Assembly: GCF_002950945.1 (NCBI RefSeq)
Contig: NZ_CP012673.1
Location: 2,294,001 to 2,358,000 of the forward strand
Origin: Sorangium cellulosum
Lineage (GTDB): Bacteria > Myxococcota_A > Polyangia > Polyangiales > Polyangiaceae
Length of the DNA: 64,000 nucleotides
Reading direction: 5' to 3'
Shown here in pieces: positions 35,547 to 44,275 of the stretch (position 1 is the stretch's first letter; every line of letters starts with the position of its first letter). The notes beneath the pieces were generated by a model that saw nothing but the letters and a program-made list of their open reading frames with translations, did no database searches and was not told the origin of the DNA. A program made the position numbers and the translations under genes.

Positions 35547-36761
35547 TTACCCGCCGGTGCCGCCCGCGCCGGCGGGATCGCCGCCGGTGCCGCCCGCGCC
35601 GCTGACATGGCCGCCTGCGCCGGCGGCACCGCCGCCTGTGCCACCTGCGCCGCTGACATCGCCGCCTGCACCGCTTGCGCCGCCGCCACCTGCGCCGCTG
35701 TCATCGCCGCCCGCACCGTCCGTCGGATCCAGGATCGGGCCAAGGCTGATCACTCCCCCTCCCATCGCGGCAAGGTCATAGATGCGGTCGGTCGAGAAAT
35801 AGACGCCGATCGGCTTGAGCACGACACCCGAGCCCACGACGACGCTGGTCCCGGATGGGCCGGCTCCCCAGCTCCAGCCGCCGACGCTGACGACATCCCA
35901 GGTGATCTTCTGGAAGACGGGGTAGGCCGAGACCCGCGCAAACGCCGCCGTGGGGACGAAGTAGGACGTGCTGGCCTCGAGCGTGATGGTCTCGGTCACG
36001 CTGAATCCAACAGCATCGGAGATGTCCGAGCTCGAGGGCGTGCAACCTCCCGACAGGCCAGAGCCTGGCGCTCCCCATGGAGGCTGTTCCTCGGGGGTCG
36101 CGCCGTTGCCCGGCATGCCCCATGGGGGCTGATTGTTCGGGAACGTGCCATTGCCCGGCATGCCCCACGAGGGCGGGTAGCTCGGGGCCGCGCCATTGCC
36201 CGGCATGCCCCATGGGGGCTGATTGTTCGGGAACGTGCCGTTGCCCGGCATGCCCCACGAGGGCCGGCCGTTCGTGGGGGCGCGGGAGCCTGGCGTGCCT
36301 GGCGCACCCGGTATCACCCCCGAGCCGGGCATCCCTGGCAGGCCAGGCAGGAACGTGCCCGGTGCACCAGGCATGCCCGGGAAACCCGAGCCCGGGAAGC
36401 CCGGGAGAGCCGTCGTGTTCGATGAGGGCTGGGAGCCCGCGGGCGTGAAGCTGTTCGTGGCGGTCCCCGTGACGCTCACGGAGGGCTGGACGCTCGCCGA
36501 CACGGCGACGTCGAGGATCCGCGGGCCGAACCCCTCCGCCACGCTGAGCAGATGGGCGGGATCTTCCCAGCGGTACGTCTCCGGCAACACGATCACGTTC
36601 GTGATCACCTGACCGAAACAGAGGGCCTCGCGGGCCTCGCCCGTCCTTCCGTGCACGCCGCCGCCCGCGATCTCCGGCGCCTCGCGCGGACCCACGCAGG
36701 TGAGGGACGAGCCGAGCATCATCGCGGTGGCGAGCGTGATCTTTACGTCAGGTGCAAACAT
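35547..36761 (-). CDS. Lipoprotein-like secreted protein with collagen-like and PPWGMPGNG repeats
   Basis: 404 residues from ATG 36761 (GGAG upstream). The N-terminal signal is short, ending GSSLTC. Residues about 50-110 form a beta domain (VITNVIVLPETYRWEDPAH). Next comes a Gly-Pro-rich collagen-like stretch (PGFPGSGFPGMPGAPG) and five 15-residue units of the form PPWGMPGNGTFPNNQ (nucleotides about 36060-36260). A second beta domain follows (about 245-345, EASTSYFVPTAAFARVSAYP), and the protein ends in a Gly/Ala repeat tail (SGAGGTGGGAAGAGG). Likely a structural surface protein. Function unknown. Confidence 0.8.
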   Translation of the reverse strand: MFAPDVKITLATAMMLGSSLTCVGPREAPEIAGGGVHGRTGEAREALCFGQVITNVIVLPETYRWEDPAHLLSVAEGFGPRILDVAVSASVQPSVSVTGTATNSFTPAGSQPSSNTTALPGFPGSGFPGMPGAPGTFLPGLPGMPGSGVIPGAPGTPGSRAPTNGRPSWGMPGNGTFPNNQPPWGMPGNGAAPSYPPSWGMPGNGTFPNNQPPWGMPGNGATPEEQPPWGAPGSGLSGGCTPSSSDISDAVGFSVTETITLEASTSYFVPTAAFARVSAYPVFQKITWDVVSVGGWSWGAGPSGTSVVVGSGVVLKPIGVYFSTDRIYDLAAMGGGVISLGPILDPTDGAGGDDSGAGGGGASGAGGDVSGAGGTGGGAAGAGGHVSGAGGTGGDPAGAGGTGG

Positions 36762-37177
36762 CGATGCATCTCCAGGATGCTGCCTGAGCGGCAGTGGACG
36801 GGAGCCGCCCAGGCGCCGAGGGCGCCGGGGGACGGATCGTCACCCTCTGCGCCAGGTGTGCTGGGATGCCTCCTTCCGAGAGGGCGGCGCCCAGGGCCGC
36901 GATGCCAGCTCATGAAACGCGGCAAGCGCCCGTCGCCCCGGAGCGCGAGCCGCTCGATGAGCAGAGGAGGTCCATGCGACGACCCGAGATGCAAGAAGCG
37001 GGCGCTCGCGGGCTGAGCGTGCATGTGGGCGCCGCGCCGAGGTCCGGCGCAAAGGACGATCGCGATGGACTCGCTCTTGCCGCCCCGCCCCTGCGCGCGA
37101 CCGGCGCGCTCAGCGGGCCGGATCGGAGCAGCCAGGCCACGAGCCATGACCGCGCGCGAGGCGCGAGCGAGGCGAGT
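36762..37177. other. Intergenic region between divergent surface-protein genes
   Basis: No gene supported. It should hold the promoters of the two divergent secreted-protein genes; no clear -35/-10 pair or operator was recognised. Confidence 0.4.
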
Positions 37178-38254
37178 ATGAGAGAGCATGTCGCTGTAGT
37201 GAGGGCCGCGAGCGCGGTCGCTGCCATCCTCACCCCCATCGCGTGTGCGCAAGGCGTCGATCCGCAGCGCGAGCCGGGGCCCGCCGAGCCTCCAGGCCCG
37301 CTGCTCGGCGTCGCGAGGGAGCGGGCCGACGAGTACGGGTGGGCGATCTCGCAGGCGCTCGATTTCAACGCCGATGGCATGGCCGATGTGCTCTGGAACG
37401 ACCCCGAGCAGAGCCTCGTCGCCGTGTGGCTGATGGAGGGGACCCGCCTGCTCGCGCCGGGGCCGCTCATCCCGGGGCCGCCCGGCGAGGGCTGGTTCGC
37501 CAAGACGAGCGATTTCAACGCCGACGGCATGGGCGACGTGCTCTGGCGCCACGAAGGACAGGGCGCGATGGCGGTCTGGCTGATGGACGGAAGCCGGCTG
37601 CTCGCGCCCGGGCCGATCCTCCCGGGACCGGGCGGCAGCGGCTGGTTCGCCAGGGCCATCGACTTCAACGCCGACAACATGGCGGACGTGCTCTGGAGCC
37701 ATGCAGAACAGGGGGTGATGGCGGTGTGGCTGATGGAGGGAACCCACCTGCTCGCGCCGGGGCCGTTCATCCCGGGGCCGGTCGGCGATGGCTGGGACGT
37801 CGCCTCCGTGGGGGACTTCAACGCCGACGGCATGTCGGACGCGGTGTGGTACCACGCCGAGCAAAACCTGATGGCGGTGTGGTTGATGGAGGGCACGCGC
37901 CTGCTCGCGCCGGGGCCGCCGATCCCGGGGCCGCTGGGCGACGGCTGGGACATCACCTGGGGCGCCGACTTCAACGGTGACGGCATGGCGGACGTGCTCT
38001 GGAACAACGCCGAGCAGAACCTGGCGGCGGTGTGGTTGATGGAGGGCAGTCGGCTGCTCGCGCCGGGGCCGCCGATCCCGGGGCCGCTCGGCGAGGGCTG
38101 GACGGCACGAACCGCCGGCGATGTCAGCCTCGACGGCATGGCGGACGTGGTCTGGCAAAGGGACGGAACCAGCGACATGGCCGTGTGGCTGATGGAGGGG
38201 AGCCGGCTGCTCGCGCCGGGGCCTCTCCTCCCGGGACCCCACGACGGCGGCTGA
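37178..38254 (+). CDS. FG-GAP/VCBS repeat protein 1
   Basis: 358 residues from ATG 37178. The short signal peptide (AVVRAASAVAAILTPIACAQG) carries a possible lipobox Cys. Seven repeats of about 47 residues follow, each of the form DFNADGMADVLWN..EQNLMAVWLMEG, then SRLLAPGPLIPGP. DFNADGMADV is the calcium-binding FG-GAP loop, so the protein should fold as a seven-bladed beta propeller on the cell surface. Ligand unknown. The next gene is a tandem paralogue. Confidence 0.87.
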   Translation: MREHVAVVRAASAVAAILTPIACAQGVDPQREPGPAEPPGPLLGVARERADEYGWAISQALDFNADGMADVLWNDPEQSLVAVWLMEGTRLLAPGPLIPGPPGEGWFAKTSDFNADGMGDVLWRHEGQGAMAVWLMDGSRLLAPGPILPGPGGSGWFARAIDFNADNMADVLWSHAEQGVMAVWLMEGTHLLAPGPFIPGPVGDGWDVASVGDFNADGMSDAVWYHAEQNLMAVWLMEGTRLLAPGPPIPGPLGDGWDITWGADFNGDGMADVLWNNAEQNLAAVWLMEGSRLLAPGPPIPGPLGEGWTARTAGDVSLDGMADVVWQRDGTSDMAVWLMEGSRLLAPGPLLPGPHDGG

Positions 38255-38290
38255 CCGAGGCGCCCTGCGCCAGCTCCAGGAGAGGTGCCG

Positions 38291-39382
38291 ATGAGAGGGC
38301 TCGTGGTGATGCTGAAGGGACTGTGCGCCGTCGCCCTGGGGCACGGCGCTCCGTCGGGCTGTGCGCCCGACGCGGATCTGCGAGAGCGAGGAGGGCCCAC
38401 GGTGGATCCCCGGGCGGCCTCGCTCGGCGCCGCGGCTCCGCGCGTGAACGGAGCCGCGTGGGAGGTCATCCAGGGGGCCGACTTCAACCTCGATGGCACG
38501 GCCGATGTGCTCTGGAACGACGCCGAGCACAACCTGGCCGCCGTGTGGCTGATGGAGGGGAGCCGGCTGCTCGCGCCTGGTCCGCTCATCCCAGGGCCGA
38601 TCGGCGAGGGCTGGGTGGCGGCCTCCGCGGCCGACTTCAACCATGACGGCATGGCGGACATGCTCTGGAACAATCCGGAACAGAACCTGATGGCGGTCTG
38701 GCTCATGGACGGCAGCCGGCTGCTCGCGCCGGGCCCGCTCATCCCGGGGCCGATCGGCGAGGGATGGGTCGCCGTCCCGAACCTGTTCGACCTCAACCGC
38801 GACAACATGGCCGATGTGGTCTGGAACAATCCGGAACAGAACCTGATGGCGGTGTGGTTGATGGAGGGAAGCCAGCTGCTCGCGCCCGGGCCGTTCATCC
38901 CGGGGCCGGCCGGCGAAGGCTGGAAGGCGGTCGCGGTGGGAGACGCCAACTTCGACGGCATGGGGGATGTGGTCTGGAACAATCCGGAACAGAACCTGAT
39001 GGCGGTGTGGTTGATGGAGGGGAGCCAGCTGCTCGCGCCGGGCCCGCTCATCCCGGGCCCGCTCGGCGAAGGCTGGGTCGTCGTCACGGCGAACGACTTC
39101 AGCGGCGACGGTGAGGCCGACGTGCTCTGGACGAACGCCGAGCAGGGGCTCATGGCCATCTGGCTGATGGAGGGGAGCGCGCTGCTCGCGCCGGGGCCGG
39201 TGATCCCGGGGCCGCCCGGCGGCGGCTGGGCGGTGCGCACCGCCGGCGACGCCAACGTCGACGGCATGGCGGACGCGTTGTGGGGGGCCGATGGAGCGAA
39301 CCAGATGGCCGTGTGGCTGATGGAGGGGAGCCGGCTGCTCGCGCCGGGGCCGGTGATCCCGGGACCCCACGACGGCGGCTGA
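38291..39382 (+). CDS. FG-GAP/VCBS repeat protein 2
   Basis: 363 residues from ATG 38291, preceded by AGGAGAGG at good spacing. A hydrophobic start (RGLVVMLKGLCAVALG) with Cys in PSGCAP may be a lipoprotein signal. About seven repeats match those of the preceding gene (DFNLDGTADVLWNDAEHNLA, WLMEGSRLLAPGPLIPGP), giving another predicted beta propeller. It lies 36 bases after its paralogue, so the two are probably co-transcribed and arose by tandem duplication. Confidence 0.87.
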   Translation: MRGLVVMLKGLCAVALGHGAPSGCAPDADLRERGGPTVDPRAASLGAAAPRVNGAAWEVIQGADFNLDGTADVLWNDAEHNLAAVWLMEGSRLLAPGPLIPGPIGEGWVAASAADFNHDGMADMLWNNPEQNLMAVWLMDGSRLLAPGPLIPGPIGEGWVAVPNLFDLNRDNMADVVWNNPEQNLMAVWLMEGSQLLAPGPFIPGPAGEGWKAVAVGDANFDGMGDVVWNNPEQNLMAVWLMEGSQLLAPGPLIPGPLGEGWVVVTANDFSGDGEADVLWTNAEQGLMAIWLMEGSALLAPGPVIPGPPGGGWAVRTAGDANVDGMADALWGADGANQMAVWLMEGSRLLAPGPVIPGPHDGG

Positions 39383-39467
39383 CCCGTCCCCGTCGCGCCG
39401 AGGCGCGCTCCAGAGTGTGCCGCTGTCGCTGGATTGTTTCGCGCGCTGGAGCGCGGTCTCGCGCGAG

Positions 39468-39487
39468 GTGAGGTGAGGTGAGGTGAG
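39468..39487. repeat. GAGGT microsatellite
   Basis: Five perfect or near-perfect direct copies of GAGGT between the second FG-GAP gene and the YcnI gene. It could vary in copy number; no function is evident. Confidence 0.7.
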
Positions 39488-39571
39488 GGCGCGCTGCGAC
39501 AATCGGTCGCATTCCCAGGGGAGGGGGACGAAAGTACGCTGGGAGAGCTTTCGTGAGTGGAGGTGCTTGAG

Positions 39572-40291
39572 ATGAAGACTGCGTTGCAGATGCTCCTGGC
39601 CGCTGCGGCCTCGCTGTCCGTGTTCACCGCGACCGCCGCGCGCGCGCACGTTTCGGTGTCGGGTCCCGCGTTCGCCGGCGCGACCCACGAGGCCACCTTC
39701 GGCGTCGGCCACGGCTGCGACGGCGCGGACACCTACCGCGTGAAGGTCCAGATCCCGGCCGGGGTGACGTCGGTGCGGCCGATGGACAGCACCTTCGGCA
39801 AGGCGGTCCTGGAGAAGAACGCCGAGGGCAACGTGACGGCGGTCGTCTGGACGAAGCCGCTCGCCGACGTGCTCCCCGCCGACACCAACTATTACAAGCT
39901 GGCGCTGCGGTTCAAGGTGCCGGACGCGCCGTTCACGACGCTCTACTTCCCGACCACCCAGACCTGCCGCAGCGAGGGCGGCGCCGAGACGACGGTCGAG
40001 TGGAGCGACACCTCCGGCGAGCACGGCCACCACGATCCGGACGCCGGGACGCCGGCCACGAGCCCGGCGCCGGCGCTGCTCATCCTGCCGGCGCGCTCGC
40101 CCGGGTGGAACAAGTACACGGTGAACGAGCACGTCCACGACCTCAGCGTGTTCAACGACGCGCTCATCGTCTGGGCGGGGAAGGCGGCGTACAGCGCCAA
40201 TCCGGCCACCCAGAGCCTGATCATGACGGAGCCGGACACGGAGGTGCTGTCGCAGATCCATCCCGGCACCGAGATCTGGGTCAAGTACTGA
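39572..40291 (+). CDS. YcnI-type copper-binding protein (DUF1775)
   Basis: 239 residues from ATG 39572 (GGAGG upstream). The signal peptide is cut after ARA, leaving His26 as the first mature residue (HVSVSG), the arrangement that lets the terminal His bind copper in YcnI. The DUF1775 domain follows: ATHEATFGVGHGCDGADTYR, PAGVTSVRPMDSTFGKAV, VVWTKPLADVLPAD. A C-terminal extension (about 165-239), after a His-rich linker GEHGHHDPD, is unusual for the family. The protein probably handles copper outside the inner membrane. The small lipoprotein gene 16 bases downstream is probably in the same operon. Confidence 0.88.
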   Translation: MKTALQMLLAAAASLSVFTATAARAHVSVSGPAFAGATHEATFGVGHGCDGADTYRVKVQIPAGVTSVRPMDSTFGKAVLEKNAEGNVTAVVWTKPLADVLPADTNYYKLALRFKVPDAPFTTLYFPTTQTCRSEGGAETTVEWSDTSGEHGHHDPDAGTPATSPAPALLILPARSPGWNKYTVNEHVHDLSVFNDALIVWAGKAAYSANPATQSLIMTEPDTEVLSQIHPGTEIWVKY

Positions 40292-40307
40292 GCAGGGGAG
40301 TCCGACG

Positions 40308-40571
40308 ATGCGCCGCTTTCTCCTCTTGATCGCCGCCTGCGCGCTGTGCGCGTGCTCCGAGGACCTGCGCCCGGTCCCGCAAGACTCCGGAGTGGGAAGC
40401 GACGCGGGACCGCCGCCTGACGCGGGGCCGCAGGACGACGCGGGCCCGGCGCCGGGGGGCGACGCGGGGCCCGACGCGGCGCCGCCGGCCTCGCTGCTCG
40501 AGCGCCCGGGCGAGCTGCCGCGGCCTCCCGCCGGCAGGTTGCCGGACGACCTGAAGCCGCCGGTACGGTAG
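40308..40571 (+). CDS. Small Asp/Pro/Gly-rich lipoprotein
   Basis: 87 residues. The lipoprotein signal is clear (RRFLLLIAACALCACSED). The rest is a disordered linker of DAGP units (DAGPPPDAGPQDDAGPAPGG) ending PDDLKPPVR. It sits 16 bases after the YcnI-type gene. The acidic, disordered nature could suit metal holding or membrane tethering, but no function is known. Confidence 0.75.
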   Translation: MRRFLLLIAACALCACSEDLRPVPQDSGVGSDAGPPPDAGPQDDAGPAPGGDAGPDAAPPASLLERPGELPRPPAGRLPDDLKPPVR

Positions 40572-40916
40572 TCCTCGTCCCTAAGTTCGTCCTGGGTCCG
40601 TCGACGCGTTACGAAGCGATGAGCCGTGGCGCGCCATCGTGAGCCGGTGCCCGGGGCGGCGCTCGTCGCGCTTGACAGACGGAGCGGGATTTTCGAGCAT
40701 GGTCCCTATAGCGAGGTTGGAGCGGGAGCGGGACACGGTGGCACAGGCGGAGTCGCTTGGTCGGCTCCGGACCGTGCTGGGCCGGCCTCGGTTGAGGGGC
40801 GTTAGGCAGTCCGGAAGGAGGGATCCTGGACGGCTTTCGACCTGCTCGTCGAGGTCAGTCGAATGATAGTTAGGCCTGCGGGGATCGCGATGCGCTGTAT
40901 CGACGTCAAGAACCGG
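40572..40916. other. Region between the small lipoprotein and the DUF1801 gene
   Basis: No gene supported. It contains GTTAGGC at 40801-40807 and again at 40869-40875, sequences that match integron core sites (see findings). Confidence 0.4.
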
Positions 40917-41360
40917 TCAAGGCGCTCGTCTTCGAGTGTTGCGCTTTGGAGTAGGCGAAGCAGCTGCCTTTGGTTTCGTCGACTTCTTCGGGACGTCAGA
41001 GGCGATACCGCCAGCGACGGCGTTCCACTCCGAGAGCCGCACCACGACGGACTCGGGCACGGGCTCGTCGAGCTTGAAGCGGATGATTCCCTTGCTCGCC
41101 TCGCGGCCTTCAAGATCCTTCGTGATAGCTTCAAATAGCGTAGACGAGACGATGTAGAGAGCGTAATGGTCCTTCCATCCCGCGAAGGATGCAACGGCGC
41201 GGCCATCAACGAGGTACGCCGGCATTCCGTACTTGATGGCCTCAACGGAAGTTGGGAGAGCACGGCGCATCGCGGCTCGGACTTTGACGAGGGCGGCGCG
41301 GACTTCGGGAGGTTGGGCAGCGAGGTACGCATCGACATCAGCGGGCTTGGGGGTCGGCAT
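40917..41360 (-). CDS. DUF1801/YdhG-like protein
   Basis: 147 residues from ATG 41360. The DUF1801 fold is clear: PADVDAYLAAQPPEVRAALV, then LPTSVEAIKYGMPAYLVDGR, ASFAGWKDHYALYIV, and IIRFKLDEPVPESVVVRLSE. Relatives include the Bacillus YdhG iron chaperone-like proteins and many small orphan proteins. A Lys/Pro-rich tail (KKSTKPKAAASPTPKRNTRR) follows. The gene is bracketed by sequences resembling attC core sites, so it may be a mobile gene cassette. Confidence 0.82.
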   Translation of the reverse strand: MPTPKPADVDAYLAAQPPEVRAALVKVRAAMRRALPTSVEAIKYGMPAYLVDGRAVASFAGWKDHYALYIVSSTLFEAITKDLEGREASKGIIRFKLDEPVPESVVVRLSEWNAVAGGIASDVPKKSTKPKAAASPTPKRNTRRRAP

Positions 41361-41539
41361 ACGCGAAGGCTTAGCACGTCCGGCGATGGCGCGCGTAGCT
41401 GACCTTGCCCTTGCCCGTCGTACCGGCACAACGGGACCAGCGAATCGCGCTGAGGCGCTCTACAAGGGGGTGGAGTTGCTCCGCCGCCCAAACTTAGCTG
41501 CCGGTCCGAGGACTTGCGCTCCTTGCTGGGGACAACATC

Positions 41540-41580
41540 GCCTAACCGTTGCATGCAGCCGACCTGCCTCCGCGTCGGTT
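41540..41580 (-). other. Possible attC-like recombination site
   Basis: On the minus strand the sequence reads AACCGACGCGGAGGCAGGTC, then GGCTGCATGCAACGGTTAGG and C. It ends with the core GTTAGGC (consensus GTTRRRY) and contains the inverted pair CCGAC/GTCGG. The matching core GCCTAAC appears on the same strand at 40875-40869, 42 bases after the DUF1801 stop, as expected for a cassette. The second half of neither site is complete. Confidence 0.35.
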
Positions 41581-41790
41581 CCTTGCCTCGGTCACCACGG
41601 CGACGAGCTTCATCCGCCCCTTGCAAGCTGGGCACTCGAGGACATCGATCGCAGATGTGCGGCGCAAGAGCTCGGCCCACGGTCGATAGCCGCCACGCTT
41701 GCGTTTCGGAGCGGCGTCATCGTCCGCCTTCGTAGGCTCTTCTGGCTTCGGCTCTGGCGAGATCGCGCGAACGAAGCGCGATCGCCCGGC
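41542..41790 (-). pseudogene. C-terminal fragment of an IS91-like transposase
   Basis: The minus strand encodes GYRPWAELLRRTSAIDVLEC, then PACKGRMKLVAVVTE: the conserved WADLLRRVF..D.L.CP.CGGRMR tail of IS91-like (Y2) transposases, with its Cys pair. The upstream part of the frame is not recognisable. Another piece of such a transposase lies at 44276-44617 on the same strand. Confidence 0.6.
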
Positions 41791-42289
41791 GCCGGGGAGA
41801 GCTCCGGCCCGGGGGCGTCCATGGATGCTTATGCCGCTCGGGTCCGGCGGCTCTTCGCGGGGATCGTGCTGCTCCCGGGGATCGCGCTCCTGGTCGTCCG
41901 CTTGCCGGAGCGGCGGCGGAGGGCGGCGCAGAGGCGCGGCGCGTCCGGGTAGCGTGACGCGCGGCTTCGGCCGCTCGCGGTGCACCCCGGCCGACCCGAA
42001 CCCGATCCACGTGGCCCACGTGGCCACGATCGCGCAGCCGCGTGAGAGCTTCGCGAAACCGACCCGGACGCAACGCGTAGCACCATCGAACGACGCGCCA
42101 CGGGCCATCGCAGGCCGAGGCGGCCGCCACGCGGCCGCCCGCGGCCGCTCCGGTCTACGTGGCGCGTTGGAGGAACGATCGCTGCCACGCGGCTTGCGCC
42201 GCGACTCAGCGAGGGGCTGTCCGGCTCGCCGTCTCCAGAGATGGCGGAGGCGAGCGGCGGTCCGTCAATCCCACGAAGGAGATCATTTC
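41791..42289. other. Region before the metalloprotease-like gene
   Basis: No supported gene. It holds CCACGTGGCCCACGTGGCCACG (42005-42026), a doubled CACGTGG palindrome, and CG-rich inverted repeats around 42130-42150. A stretch on the plus strand could encode a short hydrophobic tail (LFAGIVLLPGIALLVV) but lacks a start signal. Confidence 0.35.
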
Positions 42290-44173
42290 ATGCGACGTGT
42301 AAGCTTCATGATAACGACCTCTTGCGCCCTCGTGCTCGGCGCCTGCGCGCAGGCGCCCGACGCGGACGAGCAGCTTATCGATCAGGTGGGGCAGGCCCTC
42401 ACGACTCCGGCGTCGGTGCTCGGGTTCGAGAGCCCCGCCGACTGGACGGTGACCGGCGCCACGAAGAGCGCGAGCGCCAGCAGCTCGCAGGGCGTCTCCG
42501 CGCTCGCGCTGCGGAGCTTCAGCTTCGCGGAGCTCCGGTCCGCGCCGCTCTCGACCGTGTCGGGCGTGACATCGACCCTCGCCTTCGACCTGAAGCCGCC
42601 GGTCTCGCCCGCCTTCGGCACCGCGCAGCTCTATGTCGATATCCCGTCCCGCGGCGTCCATAACGTCTACCTGGGCCAGGTGAGCCTCGCCGGGCTCGCC
42701 GCGGGCACGTACGCACCGCTCTCGTTCAGCGTGCCGGCGAGCGTCGTCACCGCCCTGCAACAGACCTACAGCGATCTGACGTTCAAGATCGCCCTGAACG
42801 TCCCGCACACGACCGTCGACTACCTGATTGACAACCTGCGCTTCGTGGGCGGCACGTCGGGCGGTCCCTCGAAGGTGGAGCTGCGCGTTTCGGGCGCCGA
42901 CGATCGGATCGCCGTCTCGGTCGGCGGCATCCAGCGGAGGATGTTCCACTTCGGCGAGTCGGACATTGACCAGCGCATCGACGTGAGCGACTGGTTCGGG
43001 AGCGGCGCCAACGATCTCCGCGTTCAGCTGCTCAACACCGGAGGCCCGGCGAGCGCCGGCGTCGAGCTCTGGGTGGACGACGCGCTCGTCGTGAGCGAGT
43101 CGTGCCCGGCGACGCTGTGCAACGGGTCGGACGTGTGGCAGGGGATCGTGTGGGATCGGACGTTCTCCGTGAGCACCCCGAACCGGCCCGCGTTCCAGCC
43201 CGTCACCGTGACGGCTCAAGGCGCGACGCCCGGCAAGGTGTACGTGAACGACGTCTTCTCCGGTCGGACCACGCCCACTACCCTCTCGCTCCCGCCGGGC
43301 GACTACACGATCGGCGTCGGGATTGGCAGCGAGCTGCCGCCGGCCGACTACACCGGCTCGTTCTACGAGCAGGACGTGACCGTCGGCTCCTCGCCCGTGA
43401 ACGTCAACGCCACGGCGAGCGCGCCGCTCGGGATCCAGGAGGTGACGCGCATCGCGATCCTGCCCATCCGGAACAGCATCAACTACGTCTCCTCGCTGGG
43501 CGGGCCGGACGCGTCGAACACGGGCGTGCTCTTCGATGAGGACGTCGATGACCTCGTGGCGCAGGCCGAGGCGACCAACGATCTGTGGTTCCGGCCGCTG
43601 TCCTACGGGCTCGCGACCTGGGAGATCGAGGTCCTGCCCACCATCGAGGACGTGCCGATCTACGAGCAGAACCACGACGGGTGGGACACCACGCGCTTCC
43701 TGGCGGAGGCCGGGACCGCGCAGCTGGCCAGCCAGTACGACATGATCGTGTATTTCTTCTCGCAGCACCGGGCCGACGGCTCCTCGGTCGATGACGTGTG
43801 CAACATCGTGTGGGCGTTCGACGGCACCAACGTCGGGTTCTCGACCAGCTACACCGCAGGGAAGCCGGACCTCCTGAACGCCGAGTTCCTTCACGAGGTG
43901 ATGCACAACTACGAGCATTACAACGAAAACGCGCTGCACCTCTACAACGGCATCGACGGCCTGCACGGCGGCCATCAGCACGGCTATTACGACGGCTCCA
44001 ACGGCGAGGTGAATTTCGTGCACTTCTATCGCCACCTCCTGCGCGGCCAGGTCGCCGAGCTCGGCGGCATGCGGATCGACCTCCAGTGGCCTGCCATCGG
44101 GGCGGTCTCGGGGAGCTCGGACCTCTACCTCGGCTTCTTCCCCGTCCTGCGCCACGGCTACCGCGTGCCGTGA
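42290..44173 (+). CDS. Secreted HExxHxxxH metalloprotease-like lipoprotein
   Basis: 627 residues from ATG 42290, with AAGGAG at ideal spacing. The lipoprotein signal ends LVLGACA. The N-terminal part (about 40-190) is a jelly-roll carbohydrate-binding-like domain (SVLGFESPADWTVTGATKS); a second beta domain (about 200-300) and an Ig-like segment (PVTVTAQGATPGKVYVND) follow. The C-terminal part contains LHEVMHNYEHYNENA style zinc-site sequence: His535, Glu536, His539 and His543 in HEVMHNYEH. HGGHQHGYYDG follows. The zinc site is a strong hint of a peptidase, but I do not recognise the family. A strong terminator follows. Confidence 0.78.
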   Translation: MRRVSFMITTSCALVLGACAQAPDADEQLIDQVGQALTTPASVLGFESPADWTVTGATKSASASSSQGVSALALRSFSFAELRSAPLSTVSGVTSTLAFDLKPPVSPAFGTAQLYVDIPSRGVHNVYLGQVSLAGLAAGTYAPLSFSVPASVVTALQQTYSDLTFKIALNVPHTTVDYLIDNLRFVGGTSGGPSKVELRVSGADDRIAVSVGGIQRRMFHFGESDIDQRIDVSDWFGSGANDLRVQLLNTGGPASAGVELWVDDALVVSESCPATLCNGSDVWQGIVWDRTFSVSTPNRPAFQPVTVTAQGATPGKVYVNDVFSGRTTPTTLSLPPGDYTIGVGIGSELPPADYTGSFYEQDVTVGSSPVNVNATASAPLGIQEVTRIAILPIRNSINYVSSLGGPDASNTGVLFDEDVDDLVAQAEATNDLWFRPLSYGLATWEIEVLPTIEDVPIYEQNHDGWDTTRFLAEAGTAQLASQYDMIVYFFSQHRADGSSVDDVCNIVWAFDGTNVGFSTSYTAGKPDLLNAEFLHEVMHNYEHYNENALHLYNGIDGLHGGHQHGYYDGSNGEVNFVHFYRHLLRGQVAELGGMRIDLQWPAIGAVSGSSDLYLGFFPVLRHGYRVP

Positions 44174-44180
44174 CGCTGGC

Positions 44181-44215
44181 GGCGGCTCCGCGCCCCGACG
44201 CGGCGCGGAGCCGCC
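44181..44215 (+). terminator. Strong hairpin after the metalloprotease-like gene
   Basis: A perfect 14-bp stem, GGCGGCTCCGCGCC / GGCGCGGAGCCGCC, with a 7-nt loop starts 7 bases after the stop codon. No T-run follows, but stem strength and position support termination. Confidence 0.7.
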
Positions 44216-44275
44216 GCGAGCCGCTCCGCCTCGAAACGTAGGACCTCGAAGAGGCGCCGCTGCGGCTCCCGCTTC

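Noticed and set aside
36743..40261. Very long minus-strand frame across the FG-GAP genes
   Set aside because: It arises from the repeated plus-strand units; its own repeats are only their mirror.
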